A stretch of DNA of 64,000 bases from Daphnia pulex (lineage: Eukaryota > Arthropoda > Branchiopoda > Diplostraca > Daphniidae), in contig NC_060021.1 in the NCBI RefSeq assembly GCF_021134715.1, positions 434,001-498,000 on the forward strand. Reading direction: 5' to 3'. A program made the translations under genes and the position numbers. Within the stretch, counting starts at the first letter, position 1; each line of letters begins with the position of its first letter. This document shows positions 25,901-37,900 of this stretch, one piece after another. The notes below the pieces were generated by a model that saw nothing but the letters and a program-made list of their open reading frames with translations, made no database searches and was not told the origin of the DNA.

Positions 25901-28900
25901 TTAAAAAGAATTTCGTTAGTCTATAGATAATGCGATTAGACCAGTACCAACAGACTTTTATGGGAGATTCGGCAATTGCAGTGCGCGCAACTCTCGACTC
26001 TTTATTTACCCCCAACTTGTGCGTGTGCCGATGGCGTCCAAAATAAAATACAAACTTTTTGGTATTTTCCGCTGAAGCCAAACTCAATCGAGACCAAGTT
26101 TTTTCCTGGCCGTTTAAATATAAAAGATCCTTTTGGGCAGCAGTTAGACGGGACTGTGATGTAGTTTGATGCGCCGGAGGGATTGGGCTTGTCGTTGCAG
26201 CAGTGCCCCTATTCCAGCCAAACAGCAATAATCTCGTCAAGGCAAAAGAAGGAAGGAAGACGAGGTGTCTGCCAAAACGTGATCATCCCCCAAACACAAG
26301 AAAAGGGAAGCGAACGAAACGAACGGGGGGCTGTCAGCCGCTTGTGACACGACCGCCCTCCTTTTTTATTTTTATTTTTCTTATTTTTCTATCCCGCGCG
26401 TGCGCTTGTTTTTCTTTCTATTTTGCCGCTCGTCTCTTAATATACAAGGTGAATACACCTGGGCAAGTGCATGTCGCTGATGGGCGCACACGATATGTAC
26501 GTATGTACACCTGAGAGTTTGATTTCGTCCGCCCTAATTGCCCGCCCATCTCTTATTCTCGCCCACCCAGCAGCGCCTCGGTCGGGAGATCAAAGGTTTT
26601 CACAGAAGTTTCTCTCGACTCAAACCCAATTTAACACTTTGAAAAGACGACGGTGTCGGGTTGTCAATCACGCAAGTTTCGGGATTGACGGAACAGCTAA
26701 AGTTTTGCTCCCCCGCCACCGCCGCCGCCAACTTTCAAACGTTTCAAATTACATCGCAGGCCTCTCTTTTATATTACGTCACTGTCAAAGTGCGCCCTGA
26801 GTCATTATTTATACCGTTAATCGATTATTATCAACAAGTTTGAATGCGCAATCATCTCAAAAGTTTGGCGAATGTCAGAGGTGTGTCTGTGTGTGTGTCT
26901 GTATTTCTTGGCTGGCAATTTATGATCGCCTGGGCACCAGAATGTGTACATGTGACACGCGCACGCCAAACAAAAAAACAGCTGGCCGCCGCCGCTGCTG
27001 CTGCTGTTGTTTGGTTGCACCCGTGCACAGCGGCAGTCCAGCAACATAACCAGCCGGGATTTTCATTTGAAAGAAAAATATAGGGAAACACAGAGAGAGA
27101 GAGAGAGAGAATTATTTGGTGTGTGGGGCTCCTTCAAGTCCAGCCAAGTTGTGTCACTGGGCGTCCCTCTCTCGACTTTTACCCCCCCTTGTGGGTGTCC
27201 CCCCTCACCCGGATGAATAATTGATATGACCAAGCTGGCGCTGCTGCTGTGATTGTTTGGGGTTTGCAGATTGCAATGACACTCGCTCTCTCTGTGTACA
27301 CACAAGTCTATATATTCTCAATGCAACTAATAGACATGGCCAGCAGCACACACAAAAGCCGCTTTCTCCTCTTATATACCCTCTGTGGATAAGGGGAGCA
27401 GCTCGATGATGACGATCAAGATGATGTGTACATATAATCCATTAGTATTATAATAGAAATAAATTGGCCGTATTGGTTCAGATGGTCTCTCTCGTTTCGG
27501 ATGTTATTAGGGTCTCTATCGATTTGGACAACTGTCCACGACGAATCGATTCCGCACAGTTCGACGCAATGAATGACAATAATAAATATTAAGGCCCCCC
27601 CCTTTTATATCTATTATCATTAAATGTAATTTAACCAACTCGCCATTTTATTGATTGAATTTTTCCTTACCACTTTTGCTATTCTCTTCTACGCTCGAAA
27701 GAGGAAGAGAATAGAAAGTTCTGGCGCCAAGTGACGCCTCGTAAAATCCATTTGAAATGGCGCAATCGTAAATCCCGTGTGTAAACAATTCAAAACATAA
27801 ATAGCGCCAAGCAGCAAGTATAATTGAATTCCCTCCCTCCCCTCATCAGCAACTCGATTGCGGTTGCATGTAGTAACATAGCCAGCCGAAAAATCTATCA
27901 GATCACAGCGCCGGGACGCATCTATTACACGCGGACGCAAATCCCCCCACCACCAATTTTATCGCGGACTTTCATGTGGCATGGCGTGGCGGATACATAT
28001 TTCAACGTGTGCCGGCTCTTTTCTATACGAAAAAACAACCAAATAGTATAACTTGTGGATGGGCCGTATATATATAAAGCTGTAATGTATATTATGGTGG
28101 GGAGATTTCTTTTTATTTTATTTTATCGCTGTTGTGCTCTCCTCTATATTCTTTCTAATCTTTCATCCTCGGTTGTGTTTCATTGCCGCCAGACGCTTAA
28201 GGACATGTATCCCGAATCACATTTCCCCGATATATAAATGCTGGGCTATAGGCCGCTTTGTCCTCCTCCTCTTATCCTCTATCCGGCGTGCTGTGTGTAA
28301 TATAGTGTACATTTATGTCTTTCTTTCCCCCACGATTTTATTTCGTTTGGGGTTTTTAATGGCCCTCACCATCGAATGGGCCTTTTTTTACTTTTTTCTA
28401 CTGGGGACGAATGACTTTTAAAGGGCCGGCTGTGCTGTCCAGTCAAGGAAGAAGACAAAAAATAGACCCGTTTTGCAGATGGGAAAGAAACGACAAGATG
28501 CCGATCGACTCGAAGTGATCGGAATCGCTCAAGATTTATTGGCTCGATTTTGCCTTTTTTTCCCAAACGACTTTGTTATCCGCCCGTAGAGACTAGAGAC
28601 AACTTTTTCTTTTTCCGGCCGTTTGTCGATTTTCTTTACTCCCAAATGAAGGGGGAAATAAAACAAAAACAGCTGTACGCCTAAATAGACAGGTGCATGT
28701 CCGTCAGCGGTAAAAAAAGAGTAAATAGAGTCAGACTACTTTTTAAAATAAGTCGCCAGTTTGTTAAACTGTGCGCAAAGGGAAAAGGGAATAGCCCAGT
28801 CGGCGATATTGTTCCAGTGGAGAAAATAACCAAGCTGGCGATGGCCTATTAACTCTTACCTCCTACAGAGACAGAGGAAGGAAGGAAGGAGAGAAAGAGG

Positions 28901-31900
28901 CAATAACAAAAGAAAAATTAGTCAGAAAGATAAAGAAGAAGAGAAAAGTAGCAGCCGAGTCGAGAAGAAGAAGATTGGAGAGACACCCCAGAGTACAAGT
29001 CAATTTAACGGCTGTTAATTGTCTACTAGCCAGAAGAAAAATAGGAGGCCCCATTTTCTTCTTGGAATATCATCACAACTTTTTCTTCTTCTTCTTCGAA
29101 AAAAGACCCACTCGTCTATTTACCCCCCAAAACCAACGGACTCGGCCCATTAACACCCGTCATTTGTCGGGAGAAAACGAGCGAAAATGACGGCCAGAAA
29201 CATCTTGGCTAGGGGAGAAACTGTGCAACCCATCGACCGATTGCTAGAGCCCATGCCAAACGATCACCAGTTCCCCATTTTCTTTTTAAATTATATCCCG
29301 TGTATAGTCCAGCAATGCGCGTGCGCCCATCACAGGGACTTTTGCTAGTAGCCTACTAAATTATATGACGTTGGCACTAATGGTCCTCTACGTCAACTCA
29401 TCAGCCGCTCCTATTTCCGTCTATAGCCTTTTTTCCTTCAAAACTGGATTAGAGAGACTTAGAGCTTCGTCGTCGTCGTTAGCGGACGTTTGACGATCAA
29501 AGGGCCCAAGATCTTTAACCGAAAATGTTGTTGTCGTTTTATTTGTTTATTATTTTTTATCTTTTTCGCGCTCTCTTGTTAATTGCCAGTCGTGTGTGTT
29601 TCAGGAAATCTCCGATTCTCTCACGTCCAGTTTCTCTCCCCAGCCGCAAAACCCCAATAATAGGAAAGATATTTAAGGTTCTATTTGGTTTTTATTTAAA
29701 AGTCATTCCCCCCTCCTTAGATATTTCGTGTGTGTCGGGCGTCGGAATGAAAAGCTCTCGCCGGCCCATCTCCGCACGTACACACATAAACATAAATACT
29801 ATACGTAGATATACAAATAGACGTCGAGAGAGTAGGGACGACACACAAGTATGTACACACACGCACACAAACACACACAAACACACATAGCTAGTGGAAT
29901 GGGGGCCCAGATAATGAAGGTAATCATCTCTCTAGTCCACCCTATATATTTCTTTTCTTTCTTTTCTTTCGCCCGTCCGTCCGCCCGTCTCGACTATATA
30001 GCCAAAGTTGCCAGGCACACGATGTCACGACCGACACACAATGGCACTCGAGTTGAATGTATATAGCAGACGGATCGATATACTTTCATGCTGTACGCCC
30101 GGCAGTCCTTCTATCTCTTCTCGCTTTGTTTTTTCGTTTTTCATTTCATTTTACGACGACTATTGCGTAATGGATGTGAAATTCGACGGATTTAGATGAC
30201 TGCTGGGGCGCCAGGTAAAAAACGAGCGCACACGATGGATGTGTGTTATTTCTTTCTTTCTTTTTTAAATGAAAATGAAAATGCGCTTTGATGTCGTTCC
30301 AAGTCTGGTCGTCCGGCGGCGGCGGCGGCCAGTTGTGACGAGCGGCGGCAGCGTCAGTCGAAGCGCCGGCGGATGCGATGGATGGCGCTGGCCGAGAGAG
30401 AAAGAACCTTGAAACGATGGATGACGACGCTGCTGCTGCTCACATGTATATAAGCCGCCGGAATATGTGTGTGTGTCTAAATGTCTATACATCTTATAAT
30501 ATGGACAACCTCATTTGTCATTGTCTGGATGTGAGCCAGACGCGCCGACAGACGCGTCGCCGTATCCCCCGACGACGTCGCCCAGCGTCGCCCCCACCCA
30601 AATCTACCGACACGGCGCCGTTTCTTCCCAACTTGAGTGACTCAATCTCCCGAGACGGACAGAAGAAGAGAAGAAGAAAATGAGCTAATCGGATTAAACG
30701 GGCAAGGAGCAACTGCCGTACGTGATGGATGGGTCGTCTGCTACTGAGCTCTTCATTTATTCCCGCGTTGATTGTGAAACCTTGTTCTTTGCCAAAATAA
30801 AGCGCGCTGGCATATCGCTCATTGGAGAAGCGTGTCAGGTATTTATCTCGTCACACCGACCATCACATCGTTCAATTCCCTTGCAACTGTTGATGGCCTC
30901 GTCGTCTGGCGCTCAAGCGACGCCAGGAGAATTGCGCTCATCTCTCCCACGTGCCCACATGGATGATGATTATTACTAGTCGACAAATCCTCATGAATAA
31001 TCATCTCAAGGTGCCTCTACATGTTTAGAGAGTCATGAAACGTGGGTGTATCAGTCGGGATGATCCGCCAGCAGACGAAATGCTGCGTCGTTTAGAATTG
31101 TCACAGGAAATTCCTATTCTTTTTTGAATTTATATTTTTTGCGCAATAAGCGCGTCCTATTTTCAATAAATTTGTTGGCCCATTAGGGGAGTGTACATTT
31201 TAGATACAGCCAGCTGGGGGAATTTGACTTCAAATTTTGCAATTTCCTTTTTTCTTCCCACCCTTGAATCTCTGGCGTCCAGCTGGACCAGCAGCTGGAG
31301 ATTGGCACGTTGTTCTTTCTTTCGCAGTTTCCATATCTTATCTTTTGCCGGTCAGACTCTAATGAACAGAAGCGCATTGATGAGAGGCGGCAATGGCTGG
31401 TGACAAACCTTTCCGTCAACGACATTTTTTTGATTTATTTTAGAGTTGAATTTTTGTCAAATTCCTTTTTTTCTTTTTCTTTTTGGGTTGGTTGTGTGTG
31501 AGCTGTCGAATGTTTTGTCCCTTTTTGTTGGTTGTTATCTCTCTCCTGGTTGGCCATTGAAGAGACACACCGAGTCTTTTCGGGGTTTTATCTTTTCATT
31601 CCTCTGCTCTGTTGGCTGTTATCATTCTTCCTATTTTGGGCTTCTTCTTCTTCTTCTTCGTCCCTTTGGGTTGTTGCTGCAGGTATGAAGATTCGATAAG
31701 ATGGGCCATGATTTATTACCACCTCATTTGGGAGTGATGGGACTAGGAAAAAAACCTGGGCTCATCAGATTAGCATCCGTCCACCTTCATTGAATTTTCG
31801 ACTTGAGGAAAAAGCAGAGCAGTGCTGTTGTGTGACAAGAGGCTGTGAGATGTTGGCTCAACATGGGCAACTAACTAACCCATGTTTCATTTTTGGTTTA

Positions 31901-34900
31901 TTTCAATCCTTTTTCTTTCTTTTATGGTGAGCCCGTCCATTTTTAAACCGAAGGCAGTGCCAGCAAAGTTTGAGCTGCAGCTGCAACTGTCATATTATAT
32001 AATAATGCATGAGCAGCAGCAAGGGCCCCCACATAGAAAGAGAAGAAGAAGAGAAAAGGTTGTTGCCTCGATAATAGCCAATTGACAAATTTGACTGGCG
32101 CTCGACTCTTATGTCGCATTTTCTCTGCGGCCGTTTTTCTTTTTCTTCTTTTTTCTTATTTTCTTCTTTACGATCGGCAGTCATCGCCGCAGAGTCGTTA
32201 CCGTTGACGATAAGTGCAGGGAGCCGAGCAACGACACAGTGTAGAGTTTCGCCAGTCGATGGGGGAAAGACAAAACGGTTCATCGGATGGCTAATGCAGC
32301 GAACCGCCAACGGGTTGGCCGTGCCGTGTCGGGCTGCTGTGCTCCCCGGATGGCTGAACTTGACTCTCTCGCCCGGCTAAAAAAGAAAACAACCGGGCGA
32401 CCCATTACTCGACATTACTGATGTGGGGATCAAGCACACAGTCACCATCCTCCGTATGGACTATATACGGAGATATATCGCGCACACACACATAGCACTC
32501 GACGCTGTCGAAACAGCTGCCATGTTTCGATAAATATGAGACGGACCCCACAGCAGCCAGCAGCAGAGGATCCGGACGTTGTCGTCGTAAATATCCTTCC
32601 CCCGCAGCCAACTGGCTGTGTGCTGTGCTGCGCTGTGCTGGCCCATCTCTCAATCCCTTTTTCTCTCTTCTTTATTGCTCTGCCTTTATTTTAATGGATC
32701 GCCGGAGCAGACGGGCAGCATGGCGAGTGTCGTCCCCCCGTGAGTGTGTGTGCCCCCGTCTACATATCAAATGCTTGTATACGTATATATATGTGACGGC
32801 TGCTGATGATGATGACGACCATCAGGAGCTGCTGGCTGCTGGCGGGCTTAGCTTAGTGCCTTCAGCTGTGTGTGTATCGCTGCACAGGATCAAAGAACAC
32901 ACACACAAGACAAAACAGAACAAACAAAAGAGGATCGTTAAGTCACTTTTCTTCAGTAACAGAACCTTCGTTGGGGACATCTTTTTCCTGTCTAGTGCAC
33001 AACATATCAGAGATCCTCTCACTCAATTTTGCGTCTTTCTTTCTTTTGCTTCCATCGCTCCCGGCCTATTTACCCCCCACTGGCTGCTCTCTCTCTACTT
33101 CCGGATTGACGGCGCTACTCTTCCGTATCTTTTAATGAGACTCTTATTGTCATGTTGGTTTCATCTGTTTTATTTTTGGCTTTGGTTAGCCGAATTTATT
33201 TGATCTTTTTTATTTTAGTTTGAAACAATAAATTAACCGCGCCCATTTTATTTTGTCTTGATCATTAGATTTGCATCCGGAATTCCGGACTGTTCCTTTG
33301 GCGACGCGCGGGATTATTGGCGAGCCGGCGACGTTGGAGTGCGAGCCGCCTCGCGGACATCCCGAGCCGCAGGTGCGCTGGAAAAAGAACGGCCAGCCGC
33401 TGGACAACCTCGCAGTTGGACTACCTCAGCGCGATCATTCTTCCAGGTATTTATTTATTTATTTATTTCAGTGTTGTAGACGGCCAGCTTCTTAAACTAC
33501 TTTACATAACTTTTAAAAAATGACTGGCCAAAAGGATTTTTCTTTTTCCCCAGTCTGATGGGCACCAAACTGCTTCCATTAATATTTATTTCTTTCGATA
33601 TACTTTGGTTCTTATTACCTCGATATCTTTCAAATGTTTCATCTTTTTCTTTTTTAAAACAAAAGATGAAGGAAAAAGTTGTTGTTATGGTTTAGCCCGT
33701 CTAGTAACTGAACACCGTGCGCCGTGCTGGGTTTGGCTTGAAAGTTTTGATCCGCATAGCTTTGCTGCACCGGATGTGGTCCGCGTTTGGTTATTCATTT
33801 TCTTTTTTCTCTTCTCTTTATATACATGTTGGATCAGAAACGGGCCGGCTGAGCCTTTCTCGCATGTTTTAAAAAATAGTCAAATAAAATAAAAAAAGGG
33901 TTCCCACCGTATTCAGGAAAAAGAATAGGATATTCTCTCTATAGTGTTGCACCTATACACGCCGACGGTGGCAGTCCTGGTGGCCGCAGCCGAGTTTCCC
34001 CATTTTATTCTTTTTTCTCAGAGGAAATTGATATGCGGTCATCCGCAAACTGTCTATGATTTCTTATTTCATGCCTTGCAACCGACACGAGACTTTTGAG
34101 AATAGAGTGAATCCCCTCGTTTGCACTGGCCATGTCCAAGCGTGAAATCGAGTCGGATGGGGGGGGGGGAAGCAATCGAAAAATGAAGTTTTTTCAATTA
34201 ACCCAACTTAGACAAGTCGTTCAGAAAACTGGCGAGCGTCGGCAAACCTTTTTGACAACATCAATTCGTTCGCCTGTTATTTTTGTTTTCTGTTGTCCAA
34301 ACAGGAAAGAAAAACCCAGATCTCAATGCCCAGTTCTATTTTAGTGTGTGTATGTACGGCCCAGCGATTCCCCCCTACTCCCTTTAGTAGTAGTCTAGTA
34401 CAGCACATCGAAATGACCCAGCGATCAAAAGCGACCGACCGGAATTTTTATTTCAAACGGGAGAGAGAAACGGGCCCCCAAATTCTTTATTTATAGAAAA
34501 AAGGCCCAACGACTAGCTGTTAGGCGTTGACTGCATGTGTAGTAGCACAGGTCTAGAAAAATAAAACGACATATCGAGCTTTGAGTTTCTCATTCCGACT
34601 TCCGAAACACATACACACACATCTGGCTAAATCAACAAATAGAACGCGGGCCAGCGTGTTGAATCTCTCTACGATGGGACTAGATGATATTTATTTCGTG
34701 TTTGTTTGTTGTTTGTGACTTTGTTACCTATAGATGTGTTTTAACTTGTTTTAACTGTTTTGGTTGTTGTTGTTGTCTCTGCTCTATCTTAGAATCCGGA
34801 TGGACGAAAATGGAAACCTGATCTTTGCCAAACTCATGTCGTCGGACGAGGGCCGTTACCAGTGCTCGGCTCAGAACGTTGTGGCCACCAGAGAAACGGC

Positions 34901-37900
34901 CGCCGTTCTCCTTTCGGTTCACGGTAGGTTATGCCGAGACTTTCTGCTTTTGTTGTACTGCCACCACCACCAGGGATGACACACACCAGCGTTTTGATAT
35001 GATTCGTGCCGACATTCTATCGATTCCTCTATTGATCTTCTATCTATCCACATGGAAGAAGAGCCCAGCAACTCTTGTGTCTCTCCTACATGTCTGCCAC
35101 CCACTGCGGATCAAGGGGAATAAAAGGAGGATGGGATGGGTGACTTTCAGCGTTCCAGGGGGACTGCCCTATAGTGGAGGGAAAAAAATGTAGAAAAATA
35201 TTGAATGATGTGAGATGAATCAAATTGGATTTCTCATATTTCAATAATAATAGCAGCTCTCTCTCTCTCTCTGTGTACATACCTTGATCGCGGGAGGGGA
35301 AATATACTTGCGACTAATGCATCCGAGCGAATTGATGCAGCACAAGAGTCCACACCAATTCATATCTTTTGAACTACTCTCTCTCCAGTTCCAAATCCAT
35401 TGCGCCCGGATGACGCAATGGAATGATATTGAATCTAGGCCCCTGTACCCCCCAATAGAAAAATGTCTGGCCGTTTCATCCAAATTGGACTTGAAAAATA
35501 TTGCCCAGTCTTGAATCAGCCCGTCATTCAACAGTTGCGTCATGTTTTGTTATCAAATTATTTTTCTTGACCCAATTTCAGTTCGGCCGGTCATAGTTCG
35601 CCCGCCTCAAGATACGACGGCCCTGCTGGGCGGTGAAGTGAGTCTCGAGTGCGGCGTCACGGGCGATCCGCCGCCGCACGTCGAGTGGCGTCGACAGGAC
35701 GGCGCCAAAATTCCCCTCAACCGGATCCGGCCGGCCTCCAACGATCAAACGCGAACCAGTTTGAGGCTGGAGCGACTGGTGGCCTCCGACGCCGGCCGTT
35801 ACGTTTGCGAGGTCGAGAATTCGGTCGGCTCCAGCTCAGCCTCGGCCCAGCTGGCCATCTTAATTCCGGTATGTATACATGAATATTTCATTCCACCGGC
35901 GGAATTCATGAATGTTTCGCCCGCTTAATTTTTATATTAAAACAAAAATTATGCATTTGGTTTTATGTATTTAAATCATTCAAATGTTTTAAAATGTTTT
36001 TTCTTTATATAATTTAAAGCCCACGTGGAACAGCAGCGCCGGAATCAGCAGCAGCGGGCAGGCCTTTTTGCCGCGGGAGGTGCGCGGATTCCTGGAGCAG
36101 AGCGTCTTTTTAGATTGCCCAGTTCACGGCTCGCCGGCCCCGCTGGTCTTTTGGCAGCGGGAAGGACAAGGCCGCGATGGCGCTGGCTCGAACGTGGAGC
36201 TCCTGACATCCGACTCTTCCGGCCCCAGCGCCAGGTGGAACGTGTTCCGCAACGGAACGCTGGTCATCAACCGACTCCGGCGAGAGGATGCCGGCGGCCT
36301 GTGGTGCGGAGCCGTCAGCGAGGCCGGTGGACTGGTGGCCCGGACTCGGCTGGAGATTGTCACCGTCTCGGCTCCGCCACCGCCCGTCATCGAAGTCGGC
36401 CCGGCCAATCAGACCCTACCGCTGGGCTCGCCTGCCTCGCTGGCCTGCAGCACCACCGAGCCCAGCAGCCAAAATCTGCCGCTGCGGTGGTGGAAGGACG
36501 GCGCCCCGCTGGCCCTGTCCGTCCGCATGACCCAATCTGGCGAGACGGGCATGCTGCGCATTGAAGATCTACAGCCTTCCGACGCCGGAATTTACACCTG
36601 CTGGATCGGATCCGGAGATCAGTCGGCGGCCTGGACGGCCTCCCTGACTGTGGCCAGCCAGAGCAACTCGAACGTCGCCTTCTCGCGCAGCCCCAGCGAT
36701 CCAATGGCTCTGCCCGGCTCTCCGTCCCAGCCACGGCTCCTTCACAAGACGGCCAATTCGTTGACGGTCGGCTGGCAGAGCGGATCGAGAATGGGCGCCT
36801 CGCCTCTGCTGGGCTACACGGTCGAAATCTTCAGCAGCGGTGACCCCGATTCGAATCAAGAAAACAGCTGGACGTGGGCTGGACCGACGATACCGAACCA
36901 ACGGAGCTGGCGGATCATCACCCGTCGTCTCAAAGCGGATCAGCTGGTCTTGACCGACTTGCAACCCACCACGTCCTACGCGGTGCTCGTTAGAGCCGAG
37001 AACTCGCACGGCCTGTCCCTGCCCAGTCCGGTGTCTCCCTGGTTCACGACTCTGCCGTCGGGTGGATCCGTCGGCAGCGGCAGCAGTGGTGGCGGCATCC
37101 AGGAATTGGAGGAAGGTCGACAGCGGCTCTCTTCTTCTCTGGCGTGGCTCCGGCTGGAGCCCGTCCGTCCGCTCAACGCCACAACGGTCCGGTTGAGTTG
37201 GCGCTGGTTAGATGGCGCCGATGGCAGCGAACCCACCGAGTCGGCCTTCGAGGGACTTCACATTTGGTACCGGCCCATCCGCAGCTCCCGCTCCGGCTCA
37301 GAGGAGGATCAAATCCATCAAGAAAGATCCTCATCCTCGACGTTGGCTTCCTTCCGAGTGGTCACAGTGTCCCAGCCGGCCGTGTCCAGCTCAACTTACA
37401 CGCTGGCCAATTTGCTGCCCTCGACGCGCTATCTCTTCTTCTTGGTCCCGTTCTATCGGAATATCGATGGCCGCCCGTCCAACAGTCAAACGCTGACGAC
37501 CTTGGAAGCCGGTAAGTTCCGCATTCCTTCCAGCAATTTAAATTGAATTGATTTAATTTTCAATTTCTTGTTTGATTTTGTGCAGCTCCTGAAGGACCTC
37601 CGCGGGATCTGATTGTGCGCCAATTAAATTCCAGCAGCTGTTTGGTGAAATGGAGTGAGCCGTCGCATAACCAACGTAACGGAATCATCACCGGATATCA
37701 AGTAAATCAAATCAATTTGATCCTTTTCGTCCTTTGCCATTAATAATTTTAATTCATGTTTCTTATCTTTTAGATTTACGTGTTTATGGACGATTCGGAA
37801 ACATTGTTAGCCAACATGACGTTGCCGCCGACTCCGACTTCCGTCATTATCGGCAATCTCGTGGCCGGATCGTCCTACTCGATCCGGGCAGCAGCATGGA

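Larger units (their letters stand above)
23525..33268 (+). other. robo: robo intron 2 (9.7 kb)
   Basis: GT...AG intron, phase 1, separating Ig1 and Ig2. No nested gene recognised on either strand. It holds (GA)n at 27,091, CA-rich repeats at 29,854-29,887, and many homopolymer tracts. The exon-flanking DNA is AT-richer than the strongly GC-rich exons. Confidence 0.8.
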
